This document shows positions 9,016-17,907 of a DNA stretch of 64,000 bases, in pieces. Below the pieces are notes generated by a model. It made no database searches, was not told the DNA's origin, and saw only the letters and a list, made by a program, of their open reading frames with translations. A program made the translations under genes and the position numbers. Location of the stretch: positions 310,001 through 374,000 of the forward strand of contig JADJEV010000002.1 in NCBI GenBank assembly GCA_016708905.1, given 5' to 3'. This stretch comes from Candidatus Methylophosphatis roskildensis. GTDB lineage: Bacteria; Pseudomonadota; Gammaproteobacteria; Burkholderiales; Rhodocyclaceae. The stretch's first letter is position 1. Each line of letters starts with the position of its first letter.

Positions 9016-9663
9016 GTGACGAGTGCGCTGGATACGCTGGCGGTCAGGCGGCTCGGGCTGGTCGAGTACGAGCCGACCTGGCGCGCGATGCAGGTTTTCA
9101 CCGCCTCGCGCGACGGCTCGACGTCCGATGAGCTGTGGCTGCTCGAGCATCCGCCGGTGTTTACCCTGGGCCAGGCCGGCAAGCCCGAACATCTGCTGCG
9201 CGACATCGGGGTGCCGGTGCTGAAGATCGACCGCGGCGGCCAGGTCACCTACCACGGTCCGGGCCAGCTCGTCGCCTACCTGCTGATCGATCTCGCGCGG
9301 CGCCGCCTCAAGGTGCGCGAACTGGTCACCATTATGGAACAGGCGGTAATCAATCTGCTCGGCGATTACGGCATCGCCGGCCAGCGGCGTGCCGGCGCAC
9401 CTGGCGTCTACGTCGAGGGCGAGAAGATCGCCGCGCTCGGCCTGCGGGTGAAGAAAGGCTGCAGCTATCATGGCCTGTCGCTCAACGTCGATATGGACCT
9501 CACACCATTTACCGCGATCAACCCCTGCGGTTATAGTGAGCTCGAAGTGACGCAACTTGCCGATCTCGGCATTGCCGAAGGCGTGGACGCGGTCGGAAAA
9601 CGGCTGACCGCCGTTCTCGACAAATTGCTCGCACCCCGACACGCGAAGGAAACCCGCGCATGA
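9016..9663 (+). CDS. lipB: Octanoyltransferase LipB
   Basis: A 215-residue cytoplasmic enzyme that moves octanoate from acyl-ACP to the lipoyl domains of 2-oxoacid dehydrogenases and GcvH. The family motifs RGGQVTYHGPGQLVAYLL and GEKIAALGLRVKKG (catalytic Lys region) are present, as is NPCGY with the acyl-accepting Cys. The GTG at 9016 sits in a run of GTGAC microrepeats, so the exact start is uncertain by a few codons. The stop overlaps the lipA start by 4 bp (ATGA), so the two are translationally coupled. Confidence 0.94.
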   Translation: MTSALDTLAVRRLGLVEYEPTWRAMQVFTASRDGSTSDELWLLEHPPVFTLGQAGKPEHLLRDIGVPVLKIDRGGQVTYHGPGQLVAYLLIDLARRRLKVRELVTIMEQAVINLLGDYGIAGQRRAGAPGVYVEGEKIAALGLRVKKGCSYHGLSLNVDMDLTPFTAINPCGYSELEVTQLADLGIAEGVDAVGKRLTAVLDKLLAPRHAKETRA

Positions 9664-10652
9664 GCGATCAGGCTCCATCCATACCCGCAGACGTCCCGCG
9701 CCATCAACGCGGAAGCGACAAAACCGCGCGTATTCCGATCAAGATCGTGCCGGCCGAGCGGTTGAAGAAACCCGAGTGGATCCGCATCTGGCTCGCGACC
9801 GCCGGCCCGGCGGTCGAACGCTTCAACGACGTCAAGCGCATCCTGCGCGAGCAGAAGCTGCATACCGTCTGCGAAGAAGCGTCATGCCCGAACATCGGTG
9901 AATGCTTTGGCAAGGGCACGGCGACCTTCATGATCATGGGCGACCAATGCACGCGGCGCTGCCCGTTCTGCGATGTCGGCCACGGCCGGCCCGATCCGCT
10001 CGACGAGACCGAGCCGCGCAGCCTCGCCGAGAGCATCGCCGCGATGGGGCTCTCCTACGTGGTCATCACCAGTGTCGACCGCGACGACCTGCGCGACGGC
10101 GGCGCCCGGCACTTCGCCGACTGCATACGCGCCACCCGCGAGATGTCGCCGAAGACGACGATCGAAACTCTGGTGCCCGACTTTCGCGGGCGCATGGATC
10201 TAGCGATCGACATACTCGCCGCGACGCCGCCCGACGTGATGAACCACAATCTCGAAACCGTGCCGCGCCTGTACAAGCAGGCCCGCCCCGGCGCCGACTA
10301 CGCGCATTCGCTGCTGCTGCTGAAGAACTTCAAGACGCGCCATCCGACGCTGCCGACCAAGTCCGGTCTGATGGTCGGCCTCGGCGAAACCGACGCGGAA
10401 ATCCTCGAAGTCATGCGCGACCTGCGCGCTCATGACGTGGACATGCTGACCATTGGCCAGTACCTGCAGCCGACGGCCGGCCACCTGCCGGTGCTGCGCT
10501 ACGTGCATCCGGACGTGTTCAGGTTGTTCGAGCGCGAAGCACTGGAGATGGGATTCTCGAACGCGGCATGTGGACCGATGGTTCGCAGCAGCTATCACGC
10601 CGATCAGCAGGCGCACGCTGCCGGCGTAGGTGAAAAGATCTCCTTGCGGTAG
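9660..10652 (+). CDS. lipA: Lipoyl synthase LipA
   Basis: A 330-residue radical-SAM enzyme that inserts two sulfurs into protein-bound octanoate. The radical-SAM cluster motif CTRRCPFCD is visible. The auxiliary-cluster cysteines are in CEEASCPNIGEC near residue 65-75, and the C-terminal RSSYHAD serine ligand is present. Length is typical. It starts inside the lipB stop (ATGA) and is followed by a short gap and the convergent PIN toxin gene. Confidence 0.96.
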   Translation: MSDQAPSIPADVPRHQRGSDKTARIPIKIVPAERLKKPEWIRIWLATAGPAVERFNDVKRILREQKLHTVCEEASCPNIGECFGKGTATFMIMGDQCTRRCPFCDVGHGRPDPLDETEPRSLAESIAAMGLSYVVITSVDRDDLRDGGARHFADCIRATREMSPKTTIETLVPDFRGRMDLAIDILAATPPDVMNHNLETVPRLYKQARPGADYAHSLLLLKNFKTRHPTLPTKSGLMVGLGETDAEILEVMRDLRAHDVDMLTIGQYLQPTAGHLPVLRYVHPDVFRLFEREALEMGFSNAACGPMVRSSYHADQQAHAAGVGEKISLR

Positions 10653-10663
10653 CTACGCTGCGT

Positions 10664-11077
10664 CTATACCGCTTCGACACGCAACCCTGCCCGGGTGGCA
10701 GCGTCGAGTTGTCGCATGTCGCCCGAGAGGAAAACGTCGGCCTTGAAGACCACTGCGCTGCCGACGTGAATGGCATCCATGGCGCGCAGGGTGTTGCTTT
10801 CCAGCGCGTTTACCGCCTGCCCCAATACCGCTGGGGTGAGATCGCATACGGCCACGTCTTCAATGTCGTCGAGCAGCAGGGACTTGAGCTGGCGATATTG
10901 CCATTCGTCGATCGACCCCTCCCGGCGAAGGCGGCAAAACGCTGACACAATCTCGGGCAGTGCGATGCCGGAGAGGCCGATTTCAGTCGCCCGGTCACAC
11001 CAGTCAAGGACAGCCTCTGTTCGGTCCTCCCGAACGTATCGCTTGACGAAGGCCGACGAGTCGAAAAAAACCCGCAT
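10664..11077 (-). CDS. PIN-domain toxin, VapC-like
   Basis: A 137-residue PIN-domain RNase-type toxin. It starts MRVFFDSSAFVKRYVRED with the first catalytic Asp, has a central Glu (LPEIVSAF) and late acidic residues (LRAMDAIHVGSAV, SGDMRQLD), so the acidic triad or tetrad looks complete. Its ATG overlaps the antitoxin stop by one base (TGATG), the usual coupling. It converges on lipA with only about 11 bp between stops. Confidence 0.88.
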   Translation of the reverse strand: MRVFFDSSAFVKRYVREDRTEAVLDWCDRATEIGLSGIALPEIVSAFCRLRREGSIDEWQYRQLKSLLLDDIEDVAVCDLTPAVLGQAVNALESNTLRAMDAIHVGSAVVFKADVFLSGDMRQLDAATRAGLRVEAV

Positions 11078-11304
11078 CAGGCATCGGCCTCTCGTTCTTC
11101 AAGAATCATCCGACTGACGGCAATGCCCTCCAGAACCAACGGCTGTGCGGTACGCCGCTTCCACGACGGCAGATTCGCTGGTACCGGCACGATGTCAGCA
11201 ATTGGCTTGCCGTTGCGCAGGACGCGCACCGATTCCCCAGCCTCCACAAGATCGAAGTACTGTTTGGCGTGGTTACGCAGTTCGGTGAAGGTGGCTCGCT
11301 TCAT
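11077..11304 (-). CDS. Phd/YefM-type antitoxin (partner of the PIN toxin)
   Basis: A 75-residue antitoxin. MKRATFTELRNHAKQYFDLVEAGESVRVLRNGKPIADIVPV is the classic Phd/YefM DNA-binding N-terminus, and the acidic tail would wrap the toxin. A TTG/ATG further upstream would lengthen it by ten residues (MHRSVHLDAI), but the shorter start matches the family and leaves the promoter free. It is cotranscribed with the PIN gene. Autoregulation is likely through the paired TGTACA boxes upstream. Confidence 0.85.
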   Translation of the reverse strand: MKRATFTELRNHAKQYFDLVEAGESVRVLRNGKPIADIVPVPANLPSWKRRTAQPLVLEGIAVSRMILEEREADA

Positions 11305-11317
11305 GATGGCATCCAAG

Positions 11318-11347
11318 TGTACAGATCGATGCAATTATAGATGTACA
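11318..11347 (-). promoter_or_regulatory. Promoter and candidate operator of the Phd/PIN pair
   Basis: On the minus strand a consensus -10 TATAAT (11334-11339) lies between two copies of the self-complementary hexamer TGTACA (11342-11347 and 11318-11323), 24 bp centre to centre. This is what an autorepressed toxin-antitoxin promoter would look like. Binding by the antitoxin is inferred. Confidence 0.6.
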
Positions 11348-11358
11348 TTTTGCCGGAA

Positions 11359-12072
11359 TCACCGATCGGCATCCGCGGCAATTTCATGTGAGCCAACGAT
11401 GTCGCCATCGACCAGTTCAATCTTCCGATCGCAGCGCCCGGCGAGCCGTGGATCGTGGGTGACGATCAGGCAGGCGCTACCGCGTTCGCGGTTGAATTCG
11501 CGCAGCAGCGCGAAAATCTCGTCGGCCGTGTGGGTGTCGAGGTTGCCGGTCGGCTCGTCGGCGAGGATCAGCCGCGGCGAGAGCGACAGCGATCGCGCGA
11601 TCGCCACCCGCTGCTGCTGCCCGCCGGAAAGCTGCGAGGGCTTCTTGTACTCGTGCCCCGCCAGGCCGACCTTCGCCAGCAGTTCGTTCGCGTCTGCTTC
11701 CGCACGCGGCGTCGGCGAACCGTCGCGAATGATCGCCGGCATCATCACGTTCTCCAGCGCGGTAAAAGCCGGCAGCAGGTAATGGAACTGGAACACGAAG
11801 CCGATATTGCGCCCGCGAAGTTCGGTCAGTGCGACTTCGTCCAGCTCGGTGGCCGATTCGCCGGCGATCGCGATCTCGCCCGCGGTCGCGTGTTCGAGCA
11901 GGCCGATCAGGTTGAGCAGCGTGCTCTTGCCCGAGCCGGAGGGGCCAATCAGCGCGGCGAACTCGCCTTCTTCCAGCCGCAGGTCGATGCCATGCAGCAC
12001 CTTGGTGACCACCGGCGTGCCTATGCCATAGATCTTGCGGATGCCCTGCAGTTCGACGATCGCCGGCCTCAT
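11359..12072 (-). CDS. ABC transporter ATPase, LolD/MacB type
   Basis: A 237-residue ATPase with Walker A GPSGSGKST, the signature LSGGQQQR, Walker B LILADEP and the H-loop VTHD. The closest families are LolD and the ATPase part of MacB. It overlaps the permease gene by 4 bp and is last in a three-gene operon of adaptor, permease and ATPase on the minus strand. It should power a periplasm-facing mechanotransmission exporter. The presence of a membrane-fusion adaptor argues for MacAB/DevBCA-like export rather than LolCDE lipoprotein sorting. Confidence 0.88.
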   Translation of the reverse strand: MRPAIVELQGIRKIYGIGTPVVTKVLHGIDLRLEEGEFAALIGPSGSGKSTLLNLIGLLEHATAGEIAIAGESATELDEVALTELRGRNIGFVFQFHYLLPAFTALENVMMPAIIRDGSPTPRAEADANELLAKVGLAGHEYKKPSQLSGGQQQRVAIARSLSLSPRLILADEPTGNLDTHTADEIFALLREFNRERGSACLIVTHDPRLAGRCDRKIELVDGDIVGSHEIAADADR

Positions 12073-13289
12073 ACGCGGATAGCTTGTACCGGGTCCATCT
12101 TGGCTGCGCGGCGGGCGGGGATGACGGCGGCCAGCAGGCCGACCACCAGGGCGACCAGAGCGGCGAGCACGGCGAAGCGCGGCTCCAGCGTCGCCTGGAA
12201 CAGCGCGCTGCCGTCCGCATTGCGATAGACGCGCGAGAACACCTGCAGCAGCGTGATCGCCAGGCCGGTGCCGAGCAGCGCGCCGACCAGGCCGACCATT
12301 CCGCCCTGCAGCAGAAAAACCGCCATGATGCGCCGGCTCGACGCGCCCATCGCGCGCAGGATGCCGATCTCCTTCTGTTTCTGCACCACGCTCACCACCA
12401 GCACGCTGGCGATGCCGAGCGCGACGATGATGGTGACGAAGCTGCGGATCAGATTGTTCGATACCGTCTGGTTGCGCAGGGCGGCGAGCAGTTGGGCATT
12501 GGTCGTCATCCAGCTGTCGACGGTCAGGTGGGTCGCCGCCTCCAGCCGGGTGGCGACGTCCTTGGCGGCGAAAATGTCGCTCACGGCGAGGTCGATGTTC
12601 GACACGCCGCCCGGCAGATCGAGCAGCGACTGCGCCAGCTTGAGGGTGACGAACACCCAGCGCCGGTTCAGATCCTTGTTGCCCATGTCGAACAGGCCTG
12701 TGATCGTCAGTTGCTCGTCGCGCCGGTCGGCGGTGACGACGCGGATCTTGTCGCCCACCGTCACCCCGAGATCCTTGGCCAATTCGATACCGATCAGCGC
12801 ATGCGTGCCTTCGACCTCAAAGCGGCCGCGGGTCATGTTGTCGTCCATCTTGACGATGCGCCGGTAGCGCTCGGCATCCACGCCGAGCAGGGCCACCGAC
12901 TTGTTGGCCTGGCCGCGCACCGCGAAGGCCGGCCCGGTTGCCACCGGCGAGACGGCGACCACGCCCGGCGTGGCGGCGGCCGCGCGCATCACCGCCTCCC
13001 ACTGATCGACCGACTTGAGCCGCTGCGCGCGCGGCTCGACGATCGCCGAGCTGCCGGCCGGGTCGAGCGCGCGGGCGTTGGCCTCCTCGAGCGGGCGGAT
13101 CACCACATGCGCCTGGCTGCCCAGCACGCGATCGATGATGGTGGCCTGCAACTGGGTGATCAACTGGGTCAGGAAGACGATAACCGCCACGCCGCCGGTC
13201 ACCCCGGCCAGAATCAGAACGGTCTGCATGCGTCCTTCGCGCAGAAAGCGCAACGCGACCAGCCATTCGAACCGCAGGCGAGGCATCAT
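12069..13289 (-). CDS. ABC transporter permease, FtsX/MacB-like
   Basis: A 406-residue permease with four membrane segments: one near the N-terminus (about 20-45) and three in the C-terminal FtsX domain (about 285-400, ending in the motif IPARRAAKMDPVQAIRV). The long periplasmic MacB-PCD/porter domain lies between them. The ends overlap the adaptor (13286-13289) and the ATPase (12069-12072) by 4 bp each. Substrate cannot be told; known relatives export macrolides, peptides, siderophores or lipids. Confidence 0.87.
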   Translation of the reverse strand: MMPRLRFEWLVALRFLREGRMQTVLILAGVTGGVAVIVFLTQLITQLQATIIDRVLGSQAHVVIRPLEEANARALDPAGSSAIVEPRAQRLKSVDQWEAVMRAAAATPGVVAVSPVATGPAFAVRGQANKSVALLGVDAERYRRIVKMDDNMTRGRFEVEGTHALIGIELAKDLGVTVGDKIRVVTADRRDEQLTITGLFDMGNKDLNRRWVFVTLKLAQSLLDLPGGVSNIDLAVSDIFAAKDVATRLEAATHLTVDSWMTTNAQLLAALRNQTVSNNLIRSFVTIIVALGIASVLVVSVVQKQKEIGILRAMGASSRRIMAVFLLQGGMVGLVGALLGTGLAITLLQVFSRVYRNADGSALFQATLEPRFAVLAALVALVVGLLAAVIPARRAAKMDPVQAIRV

Positions 13290-14536
13290 CTGCCCGTCAT
13301 GCCCTGCGGAATCGACTTGATGCCGGCGGTACTCTTCTCGCGCGGCGGCCGGGCGCGAACCCGATCGCCCTCGACCACCGGGGCGGTCGGCAGGATCGCC
13401 TGCGCGCCTTCGCTCAGGCCACCGGTGACTTCGATCAGGCCGACGCCGCGCAGGCCCAGCTTCACCGGCTGGTGCCGCGCGTTGCCCTCGTCGGCCAGCA
13501 GCACCCAGGGTTCGGCGCCGTCGGCATCGCGCACCGCATCGGCCGGCAGCACCAGGGCATCCTCGCGCTGGCCGACGATCATTTCCACCGACACCGTCAT
13601 GTCCGGCCGCAGGAAGGCCGGTGGTTCGGGTACCCGCAGCCGTACCTCGACCGTTCCGCGCAGGGCATCGACACCCGGCGCGATGTAGTAGAGTTCGGCG
13701 CGAAACGACTGGCCGGGAAAGGCGTCGGCCACCGCTTGGGCGGTGGCGCCGTTCTTCAGATGGCGCAGATTCTTCTCATCCACCGTGGCGTAGATGCGCG
13801 TCTCGCCGGTCTCGGCCAGGGTCAGCAGAACCTTGCCGGCCTGCGCCACGTCGCCCGGCTCGACCTCGCGCGTCAACACCACCGAGTCGGCCGGCGCGGC
13901 GAGCGAGAGCAGGGCGAGCCGCGCGTGCGCGGCCTCCAGCGCGGCCTGCGCCTGCGACACGCGCGCCTGGGCGGCTACCCGCTCGGTACCGCCGCTGCGA
14001 TTGGATTCGCGCTGGGCGCGGGCGCTGGCCGCCGCGGCCAGCGCGTTGTCATGGTTGCGCCGCGCATCGTCGAGCTTCGACGGCGAAAAGAAGCCCTGCG
14101 CCACCAGTTGCTGGGCGCGTTCGAGTTCCGCCCTGGCGACCCGCAGATTGGCTTCGGCCTGGCGCAGCGCCTGTACTGCCACCGGTTCGGCCACGCTGTC
14201 GAGCTGGCGCGCGCGCGCCTGTGCCTCGGCCAGCGCGGCGCGGGCCTGTTCGACTGCAGCTTGCGCGTCGGCCGATTTCAGTTTCACCAGCGCCTGACCG
14301 CGGGCGACGCGGTCGCTCTCGCGCACCGTCACCGCCGTGACGATCGCCGTGACCTGCGAACCCAGCTCGATGCGCGCCGGCGTGGCGGCCCGGCCAGTGG
14401 CGACGACGCTTTGTGTGAGCGCACGCTTCTGCGCGATCGCGACATCCGCCTCGCGGGGCCGGGTGAGGGCGAAAACGGCGGCGGCAAGCAAAAGAATCAG
14501 CACGATCCACAGGGGACGAATACGCGGCAGGGTCAT
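13286..14536 (-). CDS. Periplasmic adaptor (membrane fusion protein), MacA/HlyD type
   Basis: A 416-residue adaptor. An N-terminal signal/anchor (IVLILLLAAAVFALTRP) is followed by a lipoyl half-motif, a long Ala/Gln/Arg-rich coiled-coil hairpin (about residues 95-205) and beta-barrel domains (ATVDEKNLRHLKNGATAQ). The coiled coil is long, which suits docking to an outer-membrane TolC-type channel; none is encoded here. It is the first gene of the three-gene exporter operon. Confidence 0.88.
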   Translation of the reverse strand: MTLPRIRPLWIVLILLLAAAVFALTRPREADVAIAQKRALTQSVVATGRAATPARIELGSQVTAIVTAVTVRESDRVARGQALVKLKSADAQAAVEQARAALAEAQARARQLDSVAEPVAVQALRQAEANLRVARAELERAQQLVAQGFFSPSKLDDARRNHDNALAAAASARAQRESNRSGGTERVAAQARVSQAQAALEAAHARLALLSLAAPADSVVLTREVEPGDVAQAGKVLLTLAETGETRIYATVDEKNLRHLKNGATAQAVADAFPGQSFRAELYYIAPGVDALRGTVEVRLRVPEPPAFLRPDMTVSVEMIVGQREDALVLPADAVRDADGAEPWVLLADEGNARHQPVKLGLRGVGLIEVTGGLSEGAQAILPTAPVVEGDRVRARPPREKSTAGIKSIPQGMTGR

Positions 14537-14673
14537 CGGAAAACAGCTCGGGGCGTTGTTGGTTGTTCGTTGGTGTTGGACCGGCGGGGGCGTGACAGTT
14601 TCTCACGCCTTGCAACTGCCGCGACGAGAGCGAACCCTCATAATCATTTCTCACAATCCTGAAAGGAAGACCC

Positions 14674-15357
14674 ATGCGCGCGATTCTCGGGTTTCTCACC
14701 CTGCTCGTCGTTTCCTCGGCCTCCTGGGCGCTGTCCCTCGGCGACCTGAGCAACCAGGAAGCGTCGGGCGGTCTCAAGGAGGCGCTGACCCAGGGGGTCA
14801 GTTCTGCGGTCGGCTCGCTCGGCCGGGCCGACGGCTTCCTCGGCAACGACAAGGTGAAGATTCCGCTGCCCGATGCCCTGGCCAAGGCGGAAAAGCTGAT
14901 GCGCATGGCCGGCATGGGCAAGCAGGCCGACGAGCTGGTCACCGCGATGAACCGGGCCGCCGAGGCTGCGGTGCCCGAAGCCAAGCTGCTGCTGACCAAC
15001 GCGGTCAAGTCGATGAGCGTGAATGACGCGAAGAACATTCTCACCGGCGGCGATGGCTCGGTGACCGCCTTCTTCAAAGAGAAGACCTCGGCCCAGCTCA
15101 CCGAGAAGTTCCTGCCCATCGTCAAGCAGCAGACCGCCAAGGTCGACCTGGCCCAGAAGTACGATCAACTCGCCGGCAAGGGAACGAAGCTCGGCCTGGT
15201 CAAGAAGGAAGACGCGCAGATCGACAATTACGTGACGCGCAAGGCCCTCGACGGCCTTTACACCATGATCGCCGAGGAAGAAAAGGCGATTCGCGCCAAT
15301 CCGGTCGGTGCGGTCGGCGGCCTCGCCAAGAAAGTCTTCGGTGCCCTCGGCCGATAA
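14674..15357 (+). CDS. DUF4197 secreted protein
   Basis: A 227-residue periplasmic protein with a cleavable signal (VVSSASWALSLGDLSN). The mature part matches the DUF4197 family: helical, with GLKEALTQGVSSAVGSLGR and a later VTRKALDGLYTMIAEEE. Function is unknown in the family. A good ribosome-binding site (AAAGGAAG) precedes ATG 14674. It is divergent from the exporter operon and followed closely by a small membrane-protein ORF. Confidence 0.82.
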   Translation: MRAILGFLTLLVVSSASWALSLGDLSNQEASGGLKEALTQGVSSAVGSLGRADGFLGNDKVKIPLPDALAKAEKLMRMAGMGKQADELVTAMNRAAEAAVPEAKLLLTNAVKSMSVNDAKNILTGGDGSVTAFFKEKTSAQLTEKFLPIVKQQTAKVDLAQKYDQLAGKGTKLGLVKKEDAQIDNYVTRKALDGLYTMIAEEEKAIRANPVGAVGGLAKKVFGALGR

Positions 15358-15372
15358 GCCCGAGCTTTGCGC

Positions 15373-15537
15373 GTGAATGCGCCGGAGTGGAACGCGCTGC
15401 TGATCGCCGTCGGCGTCGGCGTCGCGTTCTGGGCGGCAATCGAACTGCTGCTGCGCTGGTCTGCGGCGCGCCGGGTCAGCGCCACGCGCGACAACATTGT
15501 TCGGGACGACGGCGAGCGGCCGGATCGGCACGAGTGA
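15373..15537 (+). CDS. Small single-pass membrane protein, hypothetical
   Basis: A 54-residue ORF starting at GTG 15373, 15 bp after the DUF4197 stop. Residues 7-28 (NALLIAVGVGVAFWAAIELL) form one good membrane helix, followed by a positively charged stop-transfer segment and a hydrophilic tail rich in Arg/Asp. No family is recognised. Support is codon usage like its neighbours, the tight spacing and a sensible topology; no clear ribosome-binding site is visible. Confidence 0.4.
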   Translation: MNAPEWNALLIAVGVGVAFWAAIELLLRWSAARRVSATRDNIVRDDGERPDRHE

Positions 15538-15596
15538 ATTGCGCTGCACCAGCCCGACACGCCCGCGGGCCGAGGTAGAATCCGGGTGAATCGAAT

Positions 15597-15628
15597 GTGC
15601 GCCGCCTGCGGGCGGCGCACTGTTTTCC
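15597..15628 (+). terminator. Intrinsic terminator-like hairpin before rep
   Basis: A perfect 10-bp stem GTGCGCCGCC / GGCGGCGCAC with the loop TGCG (15597-15620) is followed by TGTTTTCC. It probably ends the DUF4197/small-ORF transcript. It lies inside the longest open reading frame of rep, which is one reason to prefer a downstream start for that gene. Confidence 0.6.
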
Positions 15629-15639
15629 GGTCCCTGCTC

Positions 15640-17640
15640 GTGCTCTCCGACCTCAATCCCCCGCAGCGCGAAGCTGTCAAATACCTCGATGGTCCGCTGC
15701 TGGTGCTGGCCGGCGCCGGCAGCGGCAAGACCCGCGTGATCACCCACAAGATCGCCTGGCTGGTCGAACAGTGCGGTTTCAAGCCGGCCAACATCGCCGC
15801 GATCACCTTCACCAACAAGGCCGCCAAAGAGATGCAGGCGCGCGCCGCCAGGCTGCTGCAGGGCCGTTCGCTGTCGGCCCTCAACGTGTCGACCTTCCAT
15901 TCGCTCGGCGTGAAGATCCTGCGCGCCGAAGCGAAACTGCTCGGCCTGAAGCCGCGCTTCTCGATCCTCGACAGTTCCGACTGCGCGAGCCTTGTCGCCG
16001 ACATCGTCAAGGATGCCGACAAGGCCAGGCTCAAGCGCATCCAGTGGCAGATCTCGTCGTGGAAGAACGCGACGGTCGGCGCCGATGCCGCGCTGTCCGC
16101 AGCCGGCGACGAGCTGCAGCTCGCCGCCGCACGCGCCTACGGCGAATACCAGCGCGCGCTGCGCGCCTACCAAGCGGTGGATTTCGACGACCTGATCAGC
16201 CTGCCGGTGCAATTGTTCGAGCAGCACCCTGAGGCGCTCGAACGCTGGCAGAACCGGCTGCGCTATCTGCTGATCGACGAATACCAGGACACCAACCGCT
16301 GCCAGTACGCGCTGATCAGGCAGCTCGCCGGCGTGCGCGGCGCCTTCACCGCGGTCGGCGACGACGACCAGGCCATTTACGCCTGGCGCGGCGCCGACAG
16401 CGAGAACCTGCGCACGCTGCAGGCCGACTATCCGCGCCTCAAAGTGGTCAAGCTCGAGCAGAACTACCGTTCGGTGCAGCGCATCCTCAAGGCTGCCAAT
16501 TCGCTGATCGCCAACAACCCCAAGCTGTTCGACAAGCGCCTGTGGAGCGAGCACGGCACCGGCGAGGCGCTGGCTGTCACCGCCGCGAAGGATGCCGAGC
16601 ACGAGGCCGAACTGGTGGTCATGAAGCTGCAGGCGCACAAGTTCGAGCACCGCACCAGCTGGGGCGACTACGCGATTCTCTACCGCGGCAACCACCAGGC
16701 GCGTGTGTTCGAGCAGCAGTTGCGCAACCAGAAGATTCCCTATGCCATCTCGGGCGGGCAAAGCTTTTTCGAGAAGGCAGAGATCAAGGATCTGATCGCC
16801 TACCTGCGCCTGATCGCAAACGGCGACGACGATCCTGCCTTCATCCGCGCCATCACCGTGCCCAAACGCGGCGTCGGCGGCGCCACGCTCGAAGCACTCG
16901 GCAAGTACGCCGGCACGCGCCATATCAGCCTGTTCGAGGCGGCCTTCGAAGCCGGCGCCGAACTGCACGTCAAGGGCCACCAGCTCGAAGCGGTGCGCGA
17001 GTTCGCCGGCTTCATCAACCGCATGGAATCCCGCGCGCCGAAGGAACCGGCCGCCCAGGTGCTGGGCGACCTGCTCGCCGCCATCGGCTACGAGGCTTGG
17101 CTGTTCGACAGTTGCGAGCCGCGCGAGGCCGAAACCCGCTGGGCCAACGTGCGCGACTTCGTCGGCTGGCTGGGCAGGAAGGGCGATGACGATGGCAAGA
17201 ATCTGCTCGAACTCACCCAGACCGTCGCGCTGATCAGCATGCTCGACAAGGGTGACGAGAGCAGCGACCAGGTGCAGCTCGCCACGCTGCACGCCGCCAA
17301 GGGGCTGGAGTTCAAGCATGTGTTCCTGGTCGGCATCGAGGAAGGTCTGCTGCCGCATCGGGAATCGGTCGAGCAGGGCAAGCTCGAGGAAGAGCGTCGC
17401 CTGATGTACGTCGGCATCACCCGCGCGCAGCGCTCGCTCGCGATCAGCTACTGCGAGAAGCGAAAGATGGGCAAGGAGGATCGCGTCTGCGAACCCTCGC
17501 GCTTCATCGAGGAACTCGGCAAGGGCATGGCGCCCGAAGAGCTGCGCATGAGCGGCGGCAAGACCGAGAGTGCGCCGCCCGACGCCGCGGCGCGTGCCGC
17601 GAAATTCGCCCAGTTGAAGGCCATGCTGAACAAGGCCTGA
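15640..17640 (+). CDS. rep: ATP-dependent DNA helicase Rep (UvrD/Rep superfamily 1)
   Basis: A 3'-5' superfamily 1A helicase that helps replication forks past obstacles. The frame is open from 15586, but the first 18 codons encode the terminator hairpin, and Rep proteins begin with a (M)SDLNPPQREAV-type sequence, so GTG 15640 (VLSDLNPPQREAV) is chosen, giving 666 residues. Visible motifs: Walker A AGAGSGKT (Ia nearby), DEYQDTN, GDDDQAIYAWRGA, EQNYRSVQRIL, VQLATLHAAKGLEF and RLMYVGITRA. Length is typical of Rep. Confidence 0.94.
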   Translation: MLSDLNPPQREAVKYLDGPLLVLAGAGSGKTRVITHKIAWLVEQCGFKPANIAAITFTNKAAKEMQARAARLLQGRSLSALNVSTFHSLGVKILRAEAKLLGLKPRFSILDSSDCASLVADIVKDADKARLKRIQWQISSWKNATVGADAALSAAGDELQLAAARAYGEYQRALRAYQAVDFDDLISLPVQLFEQHPEALERWQNRLRYLLIDEYQDTNRCQYALIRQLAGVRGAFTAVGDDDQAIYAWRGADSENLRTLQADYPRLKVVKLEQNYRSVQRILKAANSLIANNPKLFDKRLWSEHGTGEALAVTAAKDAEHEAELVVMKLQAHKFEHRTSWGDYAILYRGNHQARVFEQQLRNQKIPYAISGGQSFFEKAEIKDLIAYLRLIANGDDDPAFIRAITVPKRGVGGATLEALGKYAGTRHISLFEAAFEAGAELHVKGHQLEAVREFAGFINRMESRAPKEPAAQVLGDLLAAIGYEAWLFDSCEPREAETRWANVRDFVGWLGRKGDDDGKNLLELTQTVALISMLDKGDESSDQVQLATLHAAKGLEFKHVFLVGIEEGLLPHRESVEQGKLEEERRLMYVGITRAQRSLAISYCEKRKMGKEDRVCEPSRFIEELGKGMAPEELRMSGGKTESAPPDAAARAAKFAQLKAMLNKA

Positions 17641-17676
17641 GACCGCCACGACGGCCGGAGATTTTCAGAGCATCAG

Positions 17677-17790
17677 CCTGCAGGCCGCGTGGACAGGCGT
17701 TCTTCAGGCATGCATGCCACAACCCTAGCATCCATGCGGCTCACACGGCATGCATGCCGCAGAGCGACTATCCATGCGCACTCCAGGGCA
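17677..17790. repeat. Dispersed palindromic repeat, GCATGCATGC family (copy 1)
   Basis: It begins CTGCAGGCCGCGTGGACAGG, holds two GGCATGCATGCC palindromes and ends ..GACTATCCATGCGCACTCCAGG. The same pattern recurs near 27.7, 47.6, 51.2, 60.0 and 60.8 kb, with a fragment near 22.8 kb. All copies are intergenic. The 267 bp gap between rep and the cytochrome gene holds nothing else I can see. Confidence 0.65.
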
Positions 17791-17907
17791 TGGCAGGATA
17801 TTCCATCCGCTTTCAGTGGGAGGGCCAGGGTGGGGGTGCGGCTTCCGTTGACCGAATGCGGTCGAACCGCCCCGCACGGGCGCCGCAGCCTTTTTCGGCC
17901 GACCCGA

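Noticed and set aside
15586..15639. N-terminal extension of Rep (MNRMCAACGRRTVFRS)
   Set aside because: These codons encode a perfect hairpin with a T-run, and Rep homologues start at the next GTG.
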